Shown here piece after piece: positions 22,601 through 39,239 of a stretch of 64,000 bases of DNA. The notes below the pieces were generated by a model. It did no database searches and was not told the DNA's origin. It saw nothing but the letters and a program-made list of their open reading frames with translations. This DNA comes from Micractinium sp. NFX-FRZ (Eukaryota; Chlorophyta; Trebouxiophyceae; Chlorellales; Chlorellaceae), in NCBI GenBank assembly GCA_029339195.1, contig JAPTJF010000274.1, positions 20,025 to 84,024 of the forward strand. Reading direction: 5' to 3'. The stretch's first letter is position 1, and each line of letters begins with the position of its first letter. The translations under genes and the position numbers were made by a program.

Positions 22601-24047
22601 AGTTCGGGGCGGTTGCAGTGCTTGGCCACCACCAACCGGAAGGCGTACCAATGCGGGAGGTAGGGAGGAGACTGGGGGGAAGGGGTAACGGTGAGGGGAG
22701 GAGGGTAGATTGAGGGAGAGGGGGAGGCAGATCAAGGGCGCCTGCTGTCCAGCCCCAGCCCCCAGCCCAGCCCAGTCTCACTGAGCAGACCCGGACACAA
22801 GAAGAAGCGGCCAGAAGGGAGCGGGAGGCTGCCCTGGCTCCCTCCCAGAGAAGTCCCGCCCCCGCCCCAGAACCCCGGCCCCCGCATGCGCCGCAGGCCC
22901 ACACGAGGCTGAGAAACAAAACAAAGGCAACTCACTTCCCAGAAAACTCCAGCACCGGGTCGGCATCCTCCACAATCGGCCCGCCCTCAAACGGCGCAAA
23001 CGGCACCTGCAGGCAACACGCGGGCGGCGGCGGGGGAGCAGGTAGGTGCCAGGGAGGGAGCAAGGGGATGGCGGCGTCAGCCTCAGCCTCGCGTGCCGGA
23101 GCCAAGCAGGGAGAGGGCGGCGGGTCTGCTTCGGCGGTCCAGACGCCCCTGCCTGCAGCCACGCACACGTGCTGCCACGCACCCGTCCTGGCGCCCCTGC
23201 ACCCCGCCCCACAGAGATCACCCAGCCCCTCCCCAGCACACCCCTCCCCCGCCCCCCCACCTTCCAAAGCTTGACCGTGCAGTCTGTGCTGCAGGTGACG
23301 CAGGCCTCGCCATCTGGCGTCACGCTAATGCCCTTGATCGGCCCCGTGTGCCCCACCAGTCGGCGCAGGCAGCGGCGGGCGGGGACGTCCCACAGCCGCA
23401 CATCGCCGTCCGCCGACCCCGACAGCAGCGAGTTGAGGCGGCGGGGGTTGCGGGCCAGGCAGGTGATGCCGTCGTCGTGTGTGAAGGCAGCCATGAAGGG
23501 CTTGGCAAACACGCGGTCCAGCTTGGCTGCAGGAGGGCAGGGAGGAAGGGGCGGAGCCACATCAGCGGTGCCTGTGCCTGTGCATGCTGCAGCGGCAGCG
23601 GCGGCGGGTGGACGGCATGCTGCACCCCCGGCACCATATCTGACGCTCTGACCTTCCCCTGACCCTCACCCCCACCCTCCCCTGCAATGCATTATGGCTC
23701 GGTTAAGAACTCACCTGCATTGAGAGCGCGTGTGTACTCTTTTGCCTTCTCAAATGGGTGCAGCGAGGGGTCCAGGTTGCGGTGGACCTGCAGGAGTGTA
23801 AGACATGTTGAGGGTGAGACCTGGCTGCCGCATATGTATTCCACCAACACCTGTACAGCCCCTCCGCTGTCGTCCACGTGCTCCTGCTCCCGCTGCCTCT
23901 GCCGGCGGAACCACAGCCGCCGCCGCCACCATCAGTGCACCCATCTCCAACCACTCCGCCCCCTGTTTCAGCACCCACCTTCTGCACATCCTGCGCCCGC
24001 TCCCGCGTGAACTCCTCCTCCGACCGGTTTATTGTCTTCACCTTCAT
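19662..24047 (-). CDS. DCAF13 / Sof1 WD40 protein (SSU processome)
   Basis: Eleven exons, 24047-23979, 23787-23715, 23526-23261, 23006-22936, 22552-22416, 22087-21978, 21746-21695, 21441-21292, 20900-20790, 20305-20059 and 19725-19662 (TGA), all GT-AG and in phase; 449 residues, the family length. Sof1 is a nucleolar U3 snoRNP-associated factor needed for 18S rRNA maturation; the animal homologue also acts as a CUL4-DDB1 substrate receptor. The start MKVKTINRSEEEFTRERAQD and the segment NLDPSLHPFEKAKEYTRALN are characteristic. Next come WD repeats (HDDGITCLARNP..VRLWDV, HTGPIKGISVTPDG..VKLWKV, PEDVFATTGSDRG-like, REFVAGSYDRSVRLF, YVFSGSDDMNVRMWKA). The Sof1 C-terminal region follows (RERKAQQYNKALIERHKHLP, IARHRHLPAPIY), ending in a lysine-rich tail (KIKPARKKKVV). 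Several introns carry exon-edge echoes. Confidence 0.96.
20640..20815 (-). repeat. Echo of DCAF13 exon 9 end
   Basis: The exon 9 end with its donor (about 20781-20812) is mirrored by a diverged copy at about 20693-20735, with similar flanking blocks (AATGCC.C.GGCAGTC at about 20657 and 20731). The copy has accumulated A/T substitutions. Confidence 0.55.
21540..21694 (-). repeat. Donor-proximal GCTGT/GCTGC pentamer array in DCAF13 intron 7
   Basis: Right after the donor (21694, GTGCGC in sense) the intron is a run of GTGCT/GCGCT-type pentamers for about 150 bases. It includes two copies of CGCTATGCCTATGCT. The same kind of array begins other introns in this window. Confidence 0.7.
22255..22430 (-). 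repeat. Three copies of DCAF13 exon 5 donor edge
   Basis: CCCCACCTGACRTCAY blocks (plus strand) are found near 22258, 22341 and 22410; the last is the true exon 5 end (ATGACGTCAG|GTGGGG in sense). A related copy of the exon 5 start (GACCGGAAGGCGTACC) lies at 22538 (true) and about 22636. Confidence 0.8.
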
Positions 24048-25428
24048 GCTGACGACTCCTGCACTGCTCCCGCTGTCACCCTAAAACTGCTGCTTGGTGC
24101 TGTTTGAGAATCACTTGCTGCTCAGCTGCGGCTACTGGCCCCACAGGGGAGGTAGCAGTCAGGTGCGTCCTGCGGAAGCCGAAGAAGTCGGGGGCGGAAG
24201 AGGTACCGGCTGAGTGGGTGGCGGGCTGGCAGGCAGCGTCGGCAGGCAGCGGTCGGCGGGCGGTGCTGGCGGCAGGCGGCAGCGGCGGCAGCGGCAGTCA
24301 CCAGCTCCCACTTCTGCCGGCGCCCTACGGTGCATAGCTGCTCGTCTCTCCCCTGTGCCAGTGCATGCAGCGACCCGCCGAGACGCATGCTTGCCTGCAG
24401 CGCTCCCGGCAGAACCAAGCTTCGCGGTTAGACGCTCTGCCGCTGCGCGGCCTAGCGTTGCATATCGTGTCCGTGATTAATATATAGTTTCACTGCGCCG
24501 CTGCGTATCGCGCGTTCCTCGGCAAAGTAAGCAGGCGGTCACAGCATGCAGCCCTGGCAAGCCTGCACAATCCTGGGTGAGCAGACGCTTGGAGCACGTA
24601 GGTCAGAGCGCGCAAAGCCGGGCGTAGGCCTTGAGTTGCGCTGCCAACATGGCGGGCGGCAGCGGGCGGCGCAGGGCGGCACCCCTCATGTGAAGGAACA
24701 GCATGCTTCGATCAGCATGGCGGCGCATGCAAGGAAGAACACCGAGAAAGGAGATCTTCATGCATGCGCACATTTCTTTTTGCCCTCAGCACAGCATCGC
24801 GTACAGAAGGGCTGGAGCAGCGGTAGCGGGACGTCGGTGCGGCACAGTGGCGCGCTGATGCCCAGCAGATAAAGCCTGACACAATATTAGCTGAGCACTC
24901 AATTTGGACTGCTAGGTGTATCCAGTGCATGTGTTTGCAGTCCATGACTTGGGTCTTTTGCAACAGCATGCGGCGCTACCCGCCACTGACGCTGTGGCAC
25001 GCTGCGCGCGTGGCCTTGAGTGGCCCTCAGCGGGGCAGCCCCCCGCGTGTTCACCTGGAATCTAGTGAACCGCAGCCCGTACACCACCCAAAACACGCTC
25101 GCGCGAGGCTGCTACGGGGCCCGCCGCTGCAGCTGCACCGTTTTCCCGCCAAGCGGCTCGCTTGACCTCCTGCTCAGCCAATACAATCAGCAAGCGGCGT
25201 CGAGGTCCAGACAGGCGGCGTGCGCCGCCAGAGACCGCCTCACTGGGCTGCACCGCGTGCAGCCATACTTGAGCGGCAGCCGCCGACTGCCAGTGGGCAC
25301 GGCGTGGCAGGCTTCACCTCCCTGCGGCACCCAGCACCATCAAGCGTCACAGTTCACCTCTACAGCAAGTCCCACAGGCCCGGAGGCGGCCCCAGCGGCT
25401 GCTGGGGCGCTGCCCGCCGGCAGCCTGA
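24048..25428. promoter_or_regulatory. Divergent promoter region (DCAF13 and LSD1-like)
   Basis: 1.4 kb between divergent starts. The AT-rich TTAATATATAGTTTC at about 24477-24491 is the only TATA-like element in the area, about 430 bases from the DCAF13 ATG. Its use is unproven. No convincing ORF or RNA gene is seen. Confidence 0.4.
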
Positions 25429-32071
<6,643 letters not shown>

Positions 32072-32879
32072 CTAGCTGACCGCCTGGAAATGCTGATAAT
32101 TCTTGTGAGTGGTGCACGGTGGACGTGTAGCATGGCGTCCAGCACTTGCACTTGCAACCATCCAGCAGAAGCAATGATGCAGGGGGTGAGACGGACACAT
32201 CACAGGCGGCGGCATCCCTGATAGGAGCGCTACCGCTGCGGGTGCGCAGTTTCCTTTGTGCCTGAACAGGTTGCAACCCGTCCACGGTTCATGCCATTCT
32301 GGATAGAGGCTCAAACACGATGCAGCGCGATGTGACGCTCCCCGCACCGTCGTTCGTTCCCACAGTGACTCAGCAAGTGCTGAGGAAGCCCTTTCCACTT
32401 GGTTGCCCTTGGCCAGGTACGCTCACTCGGGCATAGCTGCTCGCGGGCTCGCTGCTGCCCCTGCGGTATCGCGACCTCTTTTGGTGCACATTGATGGTCC
32501 GAGCCAAAGACTCTGGAGACTGCGCCCTGGCGTCTGGAGACTCGTGAGACCTCGGGACGCTTGAAAGCCCATCACGAAGGCCCAAAGGGTCACCACGGTG
32601 GGTCGCTCACTTATCAGTTCACAATCTGCGCAAGACTGGGCTGGAACCTGGCGCCAGACTGGCCACTGGCATTGTACGGTACTGCTGGCAAGGCGACTCC
32701 GAGTCGTGGGGCGTATCAACGGTTGCTTGCATCCTGCTCCGCGCATGGCTCTGCCGCTCAATAACATGGGACGGCCCGCCTGTTGCACACCGTGACCGCA
32801 GGACCGAGTTGTTTCTGTCACTACACCTGCTGCGGATATCCGCTCCCTCGCGGCGCCAAGCAGCCAGACAGAGCGCAAG
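32072..32879. promoter_or_regulatory. Intergenic: LSD1 3' UTR and SBP1 promoter
   Basis: Less GC-rich than the genes. No coding exon, RNA gene or strong motif was recognised. Both neighbours read to the right. Confidence 0.4.
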
Positions 32880-35180
32880 ATGGCACTTACCGAGGCCCGC
32901 GGCCTGCACCACAGCCCGCCGAGGCGCCCGGGTGCTGCCGGCTCAGCGGCAGCTGCGGCGGCACCGCCTGCAAGGCAGCGGCGGAAGTGTGGGCGCAAAC
33001 CGGCAACCAGTGTCCCCTGCCAGGCGAGTGCTCAGCATCCTTGTGCACCCAGTGTTGCACGCATTGAGCGCCAGCCATGGACGGCTGCGCCCTGCAGATG
33101 CGGGTGGCTGTGCCGCTGCGGTTGGTGGGCTCCGTCCGCTCGGTTCCTCACCCGAAGCCTTGCCGGACTGTTCCCCGGCATGCAGGTGCCGGGCTGCGGC
33201 GAGGACTTGGTCGAACTGGACAGCCAGAACTTCTACCGCAGGTACTGTCGCGTCTAGCGCAGCCAGTGCGTTCCCCCCTCCCCCCCGTCTGCCGTTGCTG
33301 TCGGCGGTGGCATCCCCTGTCCGGGGCTGTGGCCCCACCTATCCCGGGCGGGGAGGGCAGGCCCACCCACCACTCCCTGCTCCGCTCCCACACCTGTGCG
33401 GCTGCAGGTACCACATCTGCCAGCCACACTGCGCATCCCCATCCCTCCTCCTCGACGGCAGCCTGCAGCGCTTCTGCCAGCAGGCAAGCGGGGGGCCTGG
33501 CCAGGCCAGTGGGCTTGCCAGGCCAAAGCACACTGGCAGCACTGTACGGGGTTGTAGCGGCTGCCCACCCACTGGATGCCCCATGCCAACCCACCCTGCA
33601 CCCATGGCCGCTCTCCTGCGCCGCCCGCTGCCTGCAGTGCGCACGCTTCCAGCCGCTCCCAGACTTTGAGGGTGACCGCCGGTCGTGCCGGGAGGCGCTG
33701 GCCCGCCACCGCAGCAAGCGGCAGCGCCGGCAGGGCGGCAGCGCCGGCGGCAAGCGGCGGCGCCAGCCGCCGCTGACTGCGGCGGTGCCGCCAAGCAGCC
33801 AAGCCTCCTCAGAAAGCGACGGCAAGGCAGCGGGCACCGAGGTGCAGCAGCCGAAGCAGGAGCAGCAGGAGCAGCAGCTGGTGCAGCCTCAACTGCAGCA
33901 GCGGGAACGGCAGCAGCAGCAAGAGCAGCAGTGGGCACAGCAGCAGGAGCAGCCGTCTCTGCCAGAGCATGCCGCCTGCCTGGCACCCGCCGGTGAGTTG
34001 GGAGCCGCAGCAGACGGCCGAGGAGAGCCCGCCAGCAGCAGTGGCCACGAGCAGCTGTCCAGCGGCGGCAGCACGCAGGGCCACGTTGCGCACAGCAGGC
34101 ATGGCGAGGGCTGGCCTGCTTCAGAGGCGGGTTGCAGCCCTGCGGGAGCATCCGGCTTGAGAGCAGCGGGGCAGCCAGTGCCAGCAGGCAGCCTGGGCAG
34201 CATGCACACTGAGGCAGCCTGGGGCGTCGCAGCGGCGCGGGCCGCAGCGGCGCCCAGCCCGCCAGCTGTGGTGCGCCAGCAGCAGCAGGCCCCACCCCTG
34301 GCTCCGTGGGCGAGCAGCACGGCAGGATTCGTCGCTGCGGAGGAGCCACTGCAGCAGTGCACCTTGGAGAGTGGCTGGAGCAGCTCGCTGCCAGCTCAGC
34401 AGTGGGAGGCCTCGCCAGCGGCAGCAGTGCACCCACCAGCGGCGGCGGCGGCCATACCGGCGCCAGTGCCGCTGCTTCTGCAGGGCTTGCCAGCAACGGC
34501 TGCGACGCTGCAGCCGTGGCATTTCCCAACGGCGCCTGTCCGGGTGCACCAGGACTTCTTGCCACCAGCGCAGCTCGGCAGTCTGTGCGCTGCAGTTCCA
34601 CATCCGCTGCCAGCGTCGCTGCCGCAGCTGCCGCACGGCTGGCAGGGCCGCCCCTGCGCTGCTCCAGCACACCAAGCCGGCCTCCTGGCCTGCTCGTGGG
34701 GGCAGCAAGGCGCGCCGCCGCCTGGTCTGGGGCAGCTGCACCAGTTGGGAGCGTCGCCCCCCGGCTGGGCCCTGTATGACGCGCGCTGGCTGGCGGGCCC
34801 GCCGGCTGCCGTGGCCCTGCCGCCTGCCCCATTTGCCCTGGCTCTGGCGTGGCCACCCGCACCCGCTGCCGAGGTGAGAAAGGGGGGTGCTGTGGGACCG
34901 GGGGGCTGTGAATCGCCGCCCCTGCATGCCTGCCATTGTGGTGCACACTCTCCGGGCTGGTGGCCAGCTGTGCAGCACCCCCTCCGGCACGGCAGCCGGG
35001 GGGTTCACCCCACGCGCCTTGGGCCCCGCCACCTGGCCCCGTTTGCCACCGACACACCCACTGCTGTCCTGGGCCGCTGCCGCATGCCCCTCTGCCCTGC
35101 AGCACTGGGCGGCTGGCGGGCTGGTCCCCCTGTTGGACGATCCATTCGACGCGCTGCTGGCCACGCACCATTGGGGGTGA
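32880..35180 (+). CDS. SBP-box transcription factor 1 (divergent, His ligand lost)
   Basis: Exons 32880-33023, 33186-33241, 33408-33483, 33638-34873 and 35103-35180 (TGA) give 529 residues in exact phase. The SBP domain is split over exons 1 to 4: SVPC, VPGCGEDLVELDSQNFYRR, YHICQPHC, RFCQQ, CARFQPLPDFEGDRRSC, then the basic nuclear signal ARHRSKRQRRQ. SBP proteins bind GTAC-core DNA through two zinc sites. Here the fourth-exon CARF-Q replaces the usual CARF-H, so the His of zinc site 2 is missing. Introns 1 and 3 have GC donors (CAG|GCGAGT, CAG|GCAAGC) at positions where both paralogues have GT. After the domain comes a Gln-rich stretch (EQQEQQLVQPQLQQRERQQQ), then Ala/Pro-rich low complexity. 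A conserved short last exon ends DPFDALLATHHWG. Likely nuclear; target genes are unknown. Confidence 0.88.
33024..33185 (+). other. GC-AG intron 1 of SBP1
   Basis: Exon 1 ends TGC CAG and the intron begins GCGAGTGC; the acceptor is GGCATGCAG. The equivalent introns of SBP2 and SBP3 start GTGCGC and GTGCTC after the same TGCCAG. No in-phase GT lies at the boundary. Confidence 0.7.
33484..33637 (+). other. GC-AG intron 3 of SBP1
   Basis: The intron starts GCAAGCGG after TGC CAG CAG and ends CTGCAG. SBP2 and SBP3 have GTGCGC at the same position after identical TGCCAGCAG. Confidence 0.75.
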
Positions 35181-36691
35181 TGCCTACCTTCAGCGGGGTG
35201 GCTCCCCAGCCGCCCCCACGGGCCGCCTGCCCCGGCCTCCCAAGCAAGGGCAGGCACCTGCGCCCCAGATGCCCGCCGGCTGCCCCAGCCTCACAAAGCA
35301 AGGGCAGGCACATGCGCCGTGGCTGGCTGCAGGAAGCGGCCCAAGCAGCGCCCCCCGCCTGGCGTCCCCCTCGCACCGCTTTTCCCACTCTCCCTATGTG
35401 GCTGCTGACTCGTCATGTCAGCACCTTTCCCACCCACTGCACTGTCCCATGCCTGCTGCTGTGCATGCTGTGTCCACTTGCTGACCCACCCAGCACGCAT
35501 GCCATTTGTGAATGTGTCTCGTCCCCTTGCTTGCCCACCAAAGCGACATGCATGCTGTGCGCATGAAATTTTCCCCACACATGAACCTGCCTGCCTGCCT
35601 GCCCCGCCCTGCGGCCCGTTGCAGGGTGCGGGCCTCTTTGCACCCCCAAATTCTTTGCCCCGCCAACGTTGAGTCTCCTCATCCCAAACTTCTTTCGGTA
35701 CAAGCATCGAATTGCAGCCCTGCATGTGGGTGACACACGAGCAGTGCGTGTCCCTCGGCGCTGCCACCCAAACCCAACATAGCTGGTGCCGCCGCGGCTT
35801 AAGCACGTCACAGCTTCCATCACACCCACACAACAGCAGCTGCCTGAACCCCGCACCTCCCAAACCACGACCTCTATCTCATGAGCAGCCCGCTTCGCGC
35901 TCCGCCAGCCCTCCGTGCTGCGTCTCTGCCTCCCTGTGCTGCACATTCAGTGTGCTGTGCGCTTAAGTGCTAAGTACTCACCCAAAGCGGCTCTCCCGTT
36001 CCCTCCCCCTGGCCTTTGAAGCCGCAGCCGGTGTTCTGCCTCTTTGCCCAGAAATCCCACCATATGAAACGCCACACCAGTCTGCGATGCACAGATCAGC
36101 GGGTGGAATGCATCATTTTGCCTGGGGCTCAGAGCTTGCAGTGTGCTGGGGCCGCCAGTTTCTAAGTAAGTGGGCACCGCTCAGGCTCCGCTGCGCTTGC
36201 GGCAGGGCGGCAAGTGACGCCCAGTGCCCTGGCCATGCCCTCGACAGCCGGCATTGAGCACCACGCCAGCGTGTGGACTCTCGGAGATTTACCACTGCCC
36301 TAGAGCGAACTCCCCCGGCTGGGACCACTCATGAGTGGCTGAGAGAGCGCACCTTCCGGATACCAGCTACGTTCCACGTCTGGCTTCCAGCATCTACACC
36401 AGTTCTGTTTGCGAGCTGGCTTTGCAGAGGAGTGCTGGTTGTGTCAGGCTAGCGCTAACCCTGCGGGTGCTGCAGCTGGCACCACTGGTTAGTGCCGCCA
36501 CCGTTGGCGTACCTTGCGCCACCATAGCGGAGGCTCGTCCACACGCTCGTCAGCATTTGATTTCTTGGGCCGCCGCTGTGCGCTAGAATGCAAGGTCCGA
36601 CCTAGAGCGGACCGACGACCTGGGGCGCGGCGCCAACCTGTCCACACACACACGTTCTCCTCACGCTCTGCCCCCACCCTTCGCACCGGGA
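35181..36691. promoter_or_regulatory. Intergenic: SBP1 3' flank and SBP2 promoter
   Basis: 1.5 kb with no supported gene. The part from about 36590 to 36660 (GGTCCGACCTAG..., CAACCTGTCCACACA) resembles 41174-41232 in front of SBP3. It is therefore probably conserved promoter or 5' UTR of the duplicated pair. Confidence 0.5.
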
Positions 36692-39239
36692 ATGCCGGCC
36701 AAACGCGCTGGGGCCGCGCCCGCCTCCACCAGCGGCGGAAGTACCACCCGCCGCGCCGGCGGGCGGCGGCCGGCAAGCTCCGTCCCCTGCCAGGTGCGCG
36801 CCTGATGGGTGCTTGGCTGGCATGTTGGCTGGCATTGCACCTTCTGTCAAGGCAGAGTCTTGTGCTGGTGTATCAGCTGGGCGGGTCCTGGCATCAGAGG
36901 CGCGGGCAACAGCGCGCGCTGCTCCTGCGCACACAAGGGTGGCCGTTAATTTTTGAGGTACCGGGGGGCCCAGCCGGTAGCACACAACCTTGGCTGCCCT
37001 GCCGCAGGTGCCAGAGTGCGGTGCGGAGCTGGTCGGAGCCGAAGGGTTCTACAGAAGGTGAGGGTGCGCACTGGATGGATGGCACTGCTCTGGAACTGCC
37101 TGCAGCCGGCTGGCGCGCTTTGCGGGCGGCAGCTGCGCTGGTACGCTGCGCCTTCGTGGTAGAATGTGCGGCTCGGGGTGTGTGTGAGCCAGGCTATCAA
37201 AGTCACTGCACCCACGCGCCCACTTCGGGCCGTGTGCCCTGCCTGCCCCGTCTGCATTCCTGCCTGCCTTCCCGCCCACCCGCCGGCGCTCCTGCCGGCC
37301 CGCTCTCACCCCGTCTCACCCGCCGGCCCTCTGGGGAGGGGCCTCCCTGCCCGCTCTCACCTGCCTGCCTGCCCTCACCTTTATCTGATGTAGGTATCGC
37401 ATCTGCAAGGCGCACTCTGTTGAGCCAGCACTGTGCATCTCTGGCACCCTGCAGCGCTTCTGCCAGCAGGTGCGCCCCTCCTCCCTGCTGGCATGTCAAC
37501 AGTGTGTCCCGTCTCCTGCTCTGCTTCTTTTGGCACCACCCACACACACGCGCAATGTGGCCAGGCAGGCGCCGCTGCCAGCGCCGCCCTGTCGCTGCTG
37601 CCATGCATGCGCCCCTCCGCACCGGCCCGCATGGCAAGGGCGTGGTAGCCTGTCGGTCTGTCGTACATCGCTGAGCGAGGGCCATTGGGGGCTGGGTGGT
37701 GGTTGCCGCCCGTGCCTCCATGCCTGCACCCACCACAATGCCTGCCCGCCCCCGTTCTCCCCGGCCCCGCCCCGCCAACCCACCCCTCCTGCAGTGCGCG
37801 CGCTTCCACCCCCTGCCTGACTTCCAAGGCGACCGGCGCAGCTGCCGCGCAGCGCTGGAGCGCCACCGCAGCAAGCGCAACCGCAGCAGCGGCAGCCGGC
37901 CTGCGCAGACGCAGAAGCGGCAGCGCGCGCAGCAGCAGCAGGAGGAGGAGGAGGAGGAGGGGGGGCGGGGGGATGGAACAGAGGAGGAGCCTGGGGAGGA
38001 GGTCCAGGAAGGGGAGGGAGATGAGGAGGCACGCGTGGCTATCTGCGGCGCGGCCCAAATGGGAGGAGATGCAGCCGCCCACACAGCAAGTGATGAGGTC
38101 GGAGCAGAGGAGCCTGGGTTGGAGGGGCAGCGGGGCGAGGCGTGCACTCGTGCCAGCACAGCCCCCTTGGCTGGTGCCCGCCGCGGCGGCATCGTGCACG
38201 CGGCAAGCAGCTGCCTTGACGTGTGTGGCAGCTTGGCTGGCAGCGGCAGCAGCGGCGGCATGGCAGCTGCATACAGCGTTGCTGCCGCTCCACACAGCGC
38301 ATCACAGGCCGCACCCACCGAAGCACAGGCGGCGGCAGCGCCGCTGCTGGGTGCGGCGGGCAGGCGCCTTGTGCCACGTGCGGCGGCACAGCCGGCGGCA
38401 GGGCCAGCACAGCAGGCAGTCCAGCGCGCAGCAGCGGATGTAACAGCAGCAGCGCCAGCAGGGCAGGCAGTCCAGCACCCGGCAGTGCCCCTGGCATCTG
38501 CTCCCCCAGACCTGGCGGCATGGCCCGAGGCTGCCCCTGTGCCTCCAGCTGATGCCACATCCCTAGAGCAGCCGGGCTCAGCGCGGGAAGCCAGCAGCTG
38601 CAGCGAGCACTGGGCGCCCTGCCTGTTTGGCTGTGCACCAGGCGGCGGCCGCCACGGAGCTCCCATGCACCTGCCCCCTCAGGCACCGTCTGCCGCATTT
38701 GCCTGGCAAGCCAGCGCTCCGCTGGCCGCTGCCCGCCCAGGGGTGGCAGCAGAAGTGCTTCGCTGCCTGCCGCTCCCTCCGCCGGCTGCGCCTGCACCCA
38801 CGGCAGGCACCTGGGTTAGCGGTGGCATCGGGCAATGGCAGCGCTTGCCTGGCTGCCCCTCGGCAGTAGCGGCACAGTTCGGGGCGATGCTGCCTGTGGA
38901 ACGCAGGCTGGGCGGTGGTGGCCAGGCGTTCATGCCGCCAGCGTCGCTGCTGCGGGCCCTGTCCCCGCTGCACTCCACAGAGCACTCGCATGATGACGGC
39001 GCTGAGGCGGGCATCGAGGTGGGATGGCAGGGCTGGCTGCTCCTGCAGCGTGTCATGCATGCTGTGCCGCCCCGTGCTGTGCTGTGCCACGCTGTGCTGC
39101 GCTGCTGGGGGCCTGCGCTCTACCTTCAGCCTCAGAGGGTTGCTTGGAGGCTCATGTCCCCGCCCTCCGCTGCCTGTGTGGATCTGCTCTGCAGGGATGG
39201 ATTGCTGGCGTGCTGTCGCCCTCGGACGACCCGCTGTGA
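36692..39239 (+). CDS. SBP-box transcription factor 2
   Basis: Exons 36692-36793, 37008-37057, 37394-37469, 37795-39018 and 39195-39239 (TGA), all GT-AG (one acceptor is TAG), in phase; 498 residues. The SBP domain begins at residue 33 with all eight zinc ligands: SVPC, PECG, YRICKAH, RFCQQ, CARFH and RRSC. A basic nuclear localisation signal (RHRSKRNR) overlaps its end. Next come a Gln run and an acidic block (EEEEEGGRGDGTEEEPGEE) that looks like an activation domain, then Ala/Pro/Gln low complexity. A conserved region (WSEHWAPCLFG-like, FMPPASLLRALSPLHST) and the last exon GWIAGVLSPSDDPL follow. In green algae the best-known SBP protein is the copper regulator CRR1, which has ankyrin repeats; none are present here. 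It is a near twin of SBP3. Confidence 0.93.

Noticed and set aside
33339..35171. 610-residue antisense ORF opposite SBP1 (and ~490-residue ones opposite SBP2 and SBP3 at 37203-38666, 41610-43079)
   Set aside because: High GC with biased third positions leaves antisense frames open. The translations are low-complexity Ala/Arg/Pro with no domain, and the sense frames carry the SBP domain with matching introns.
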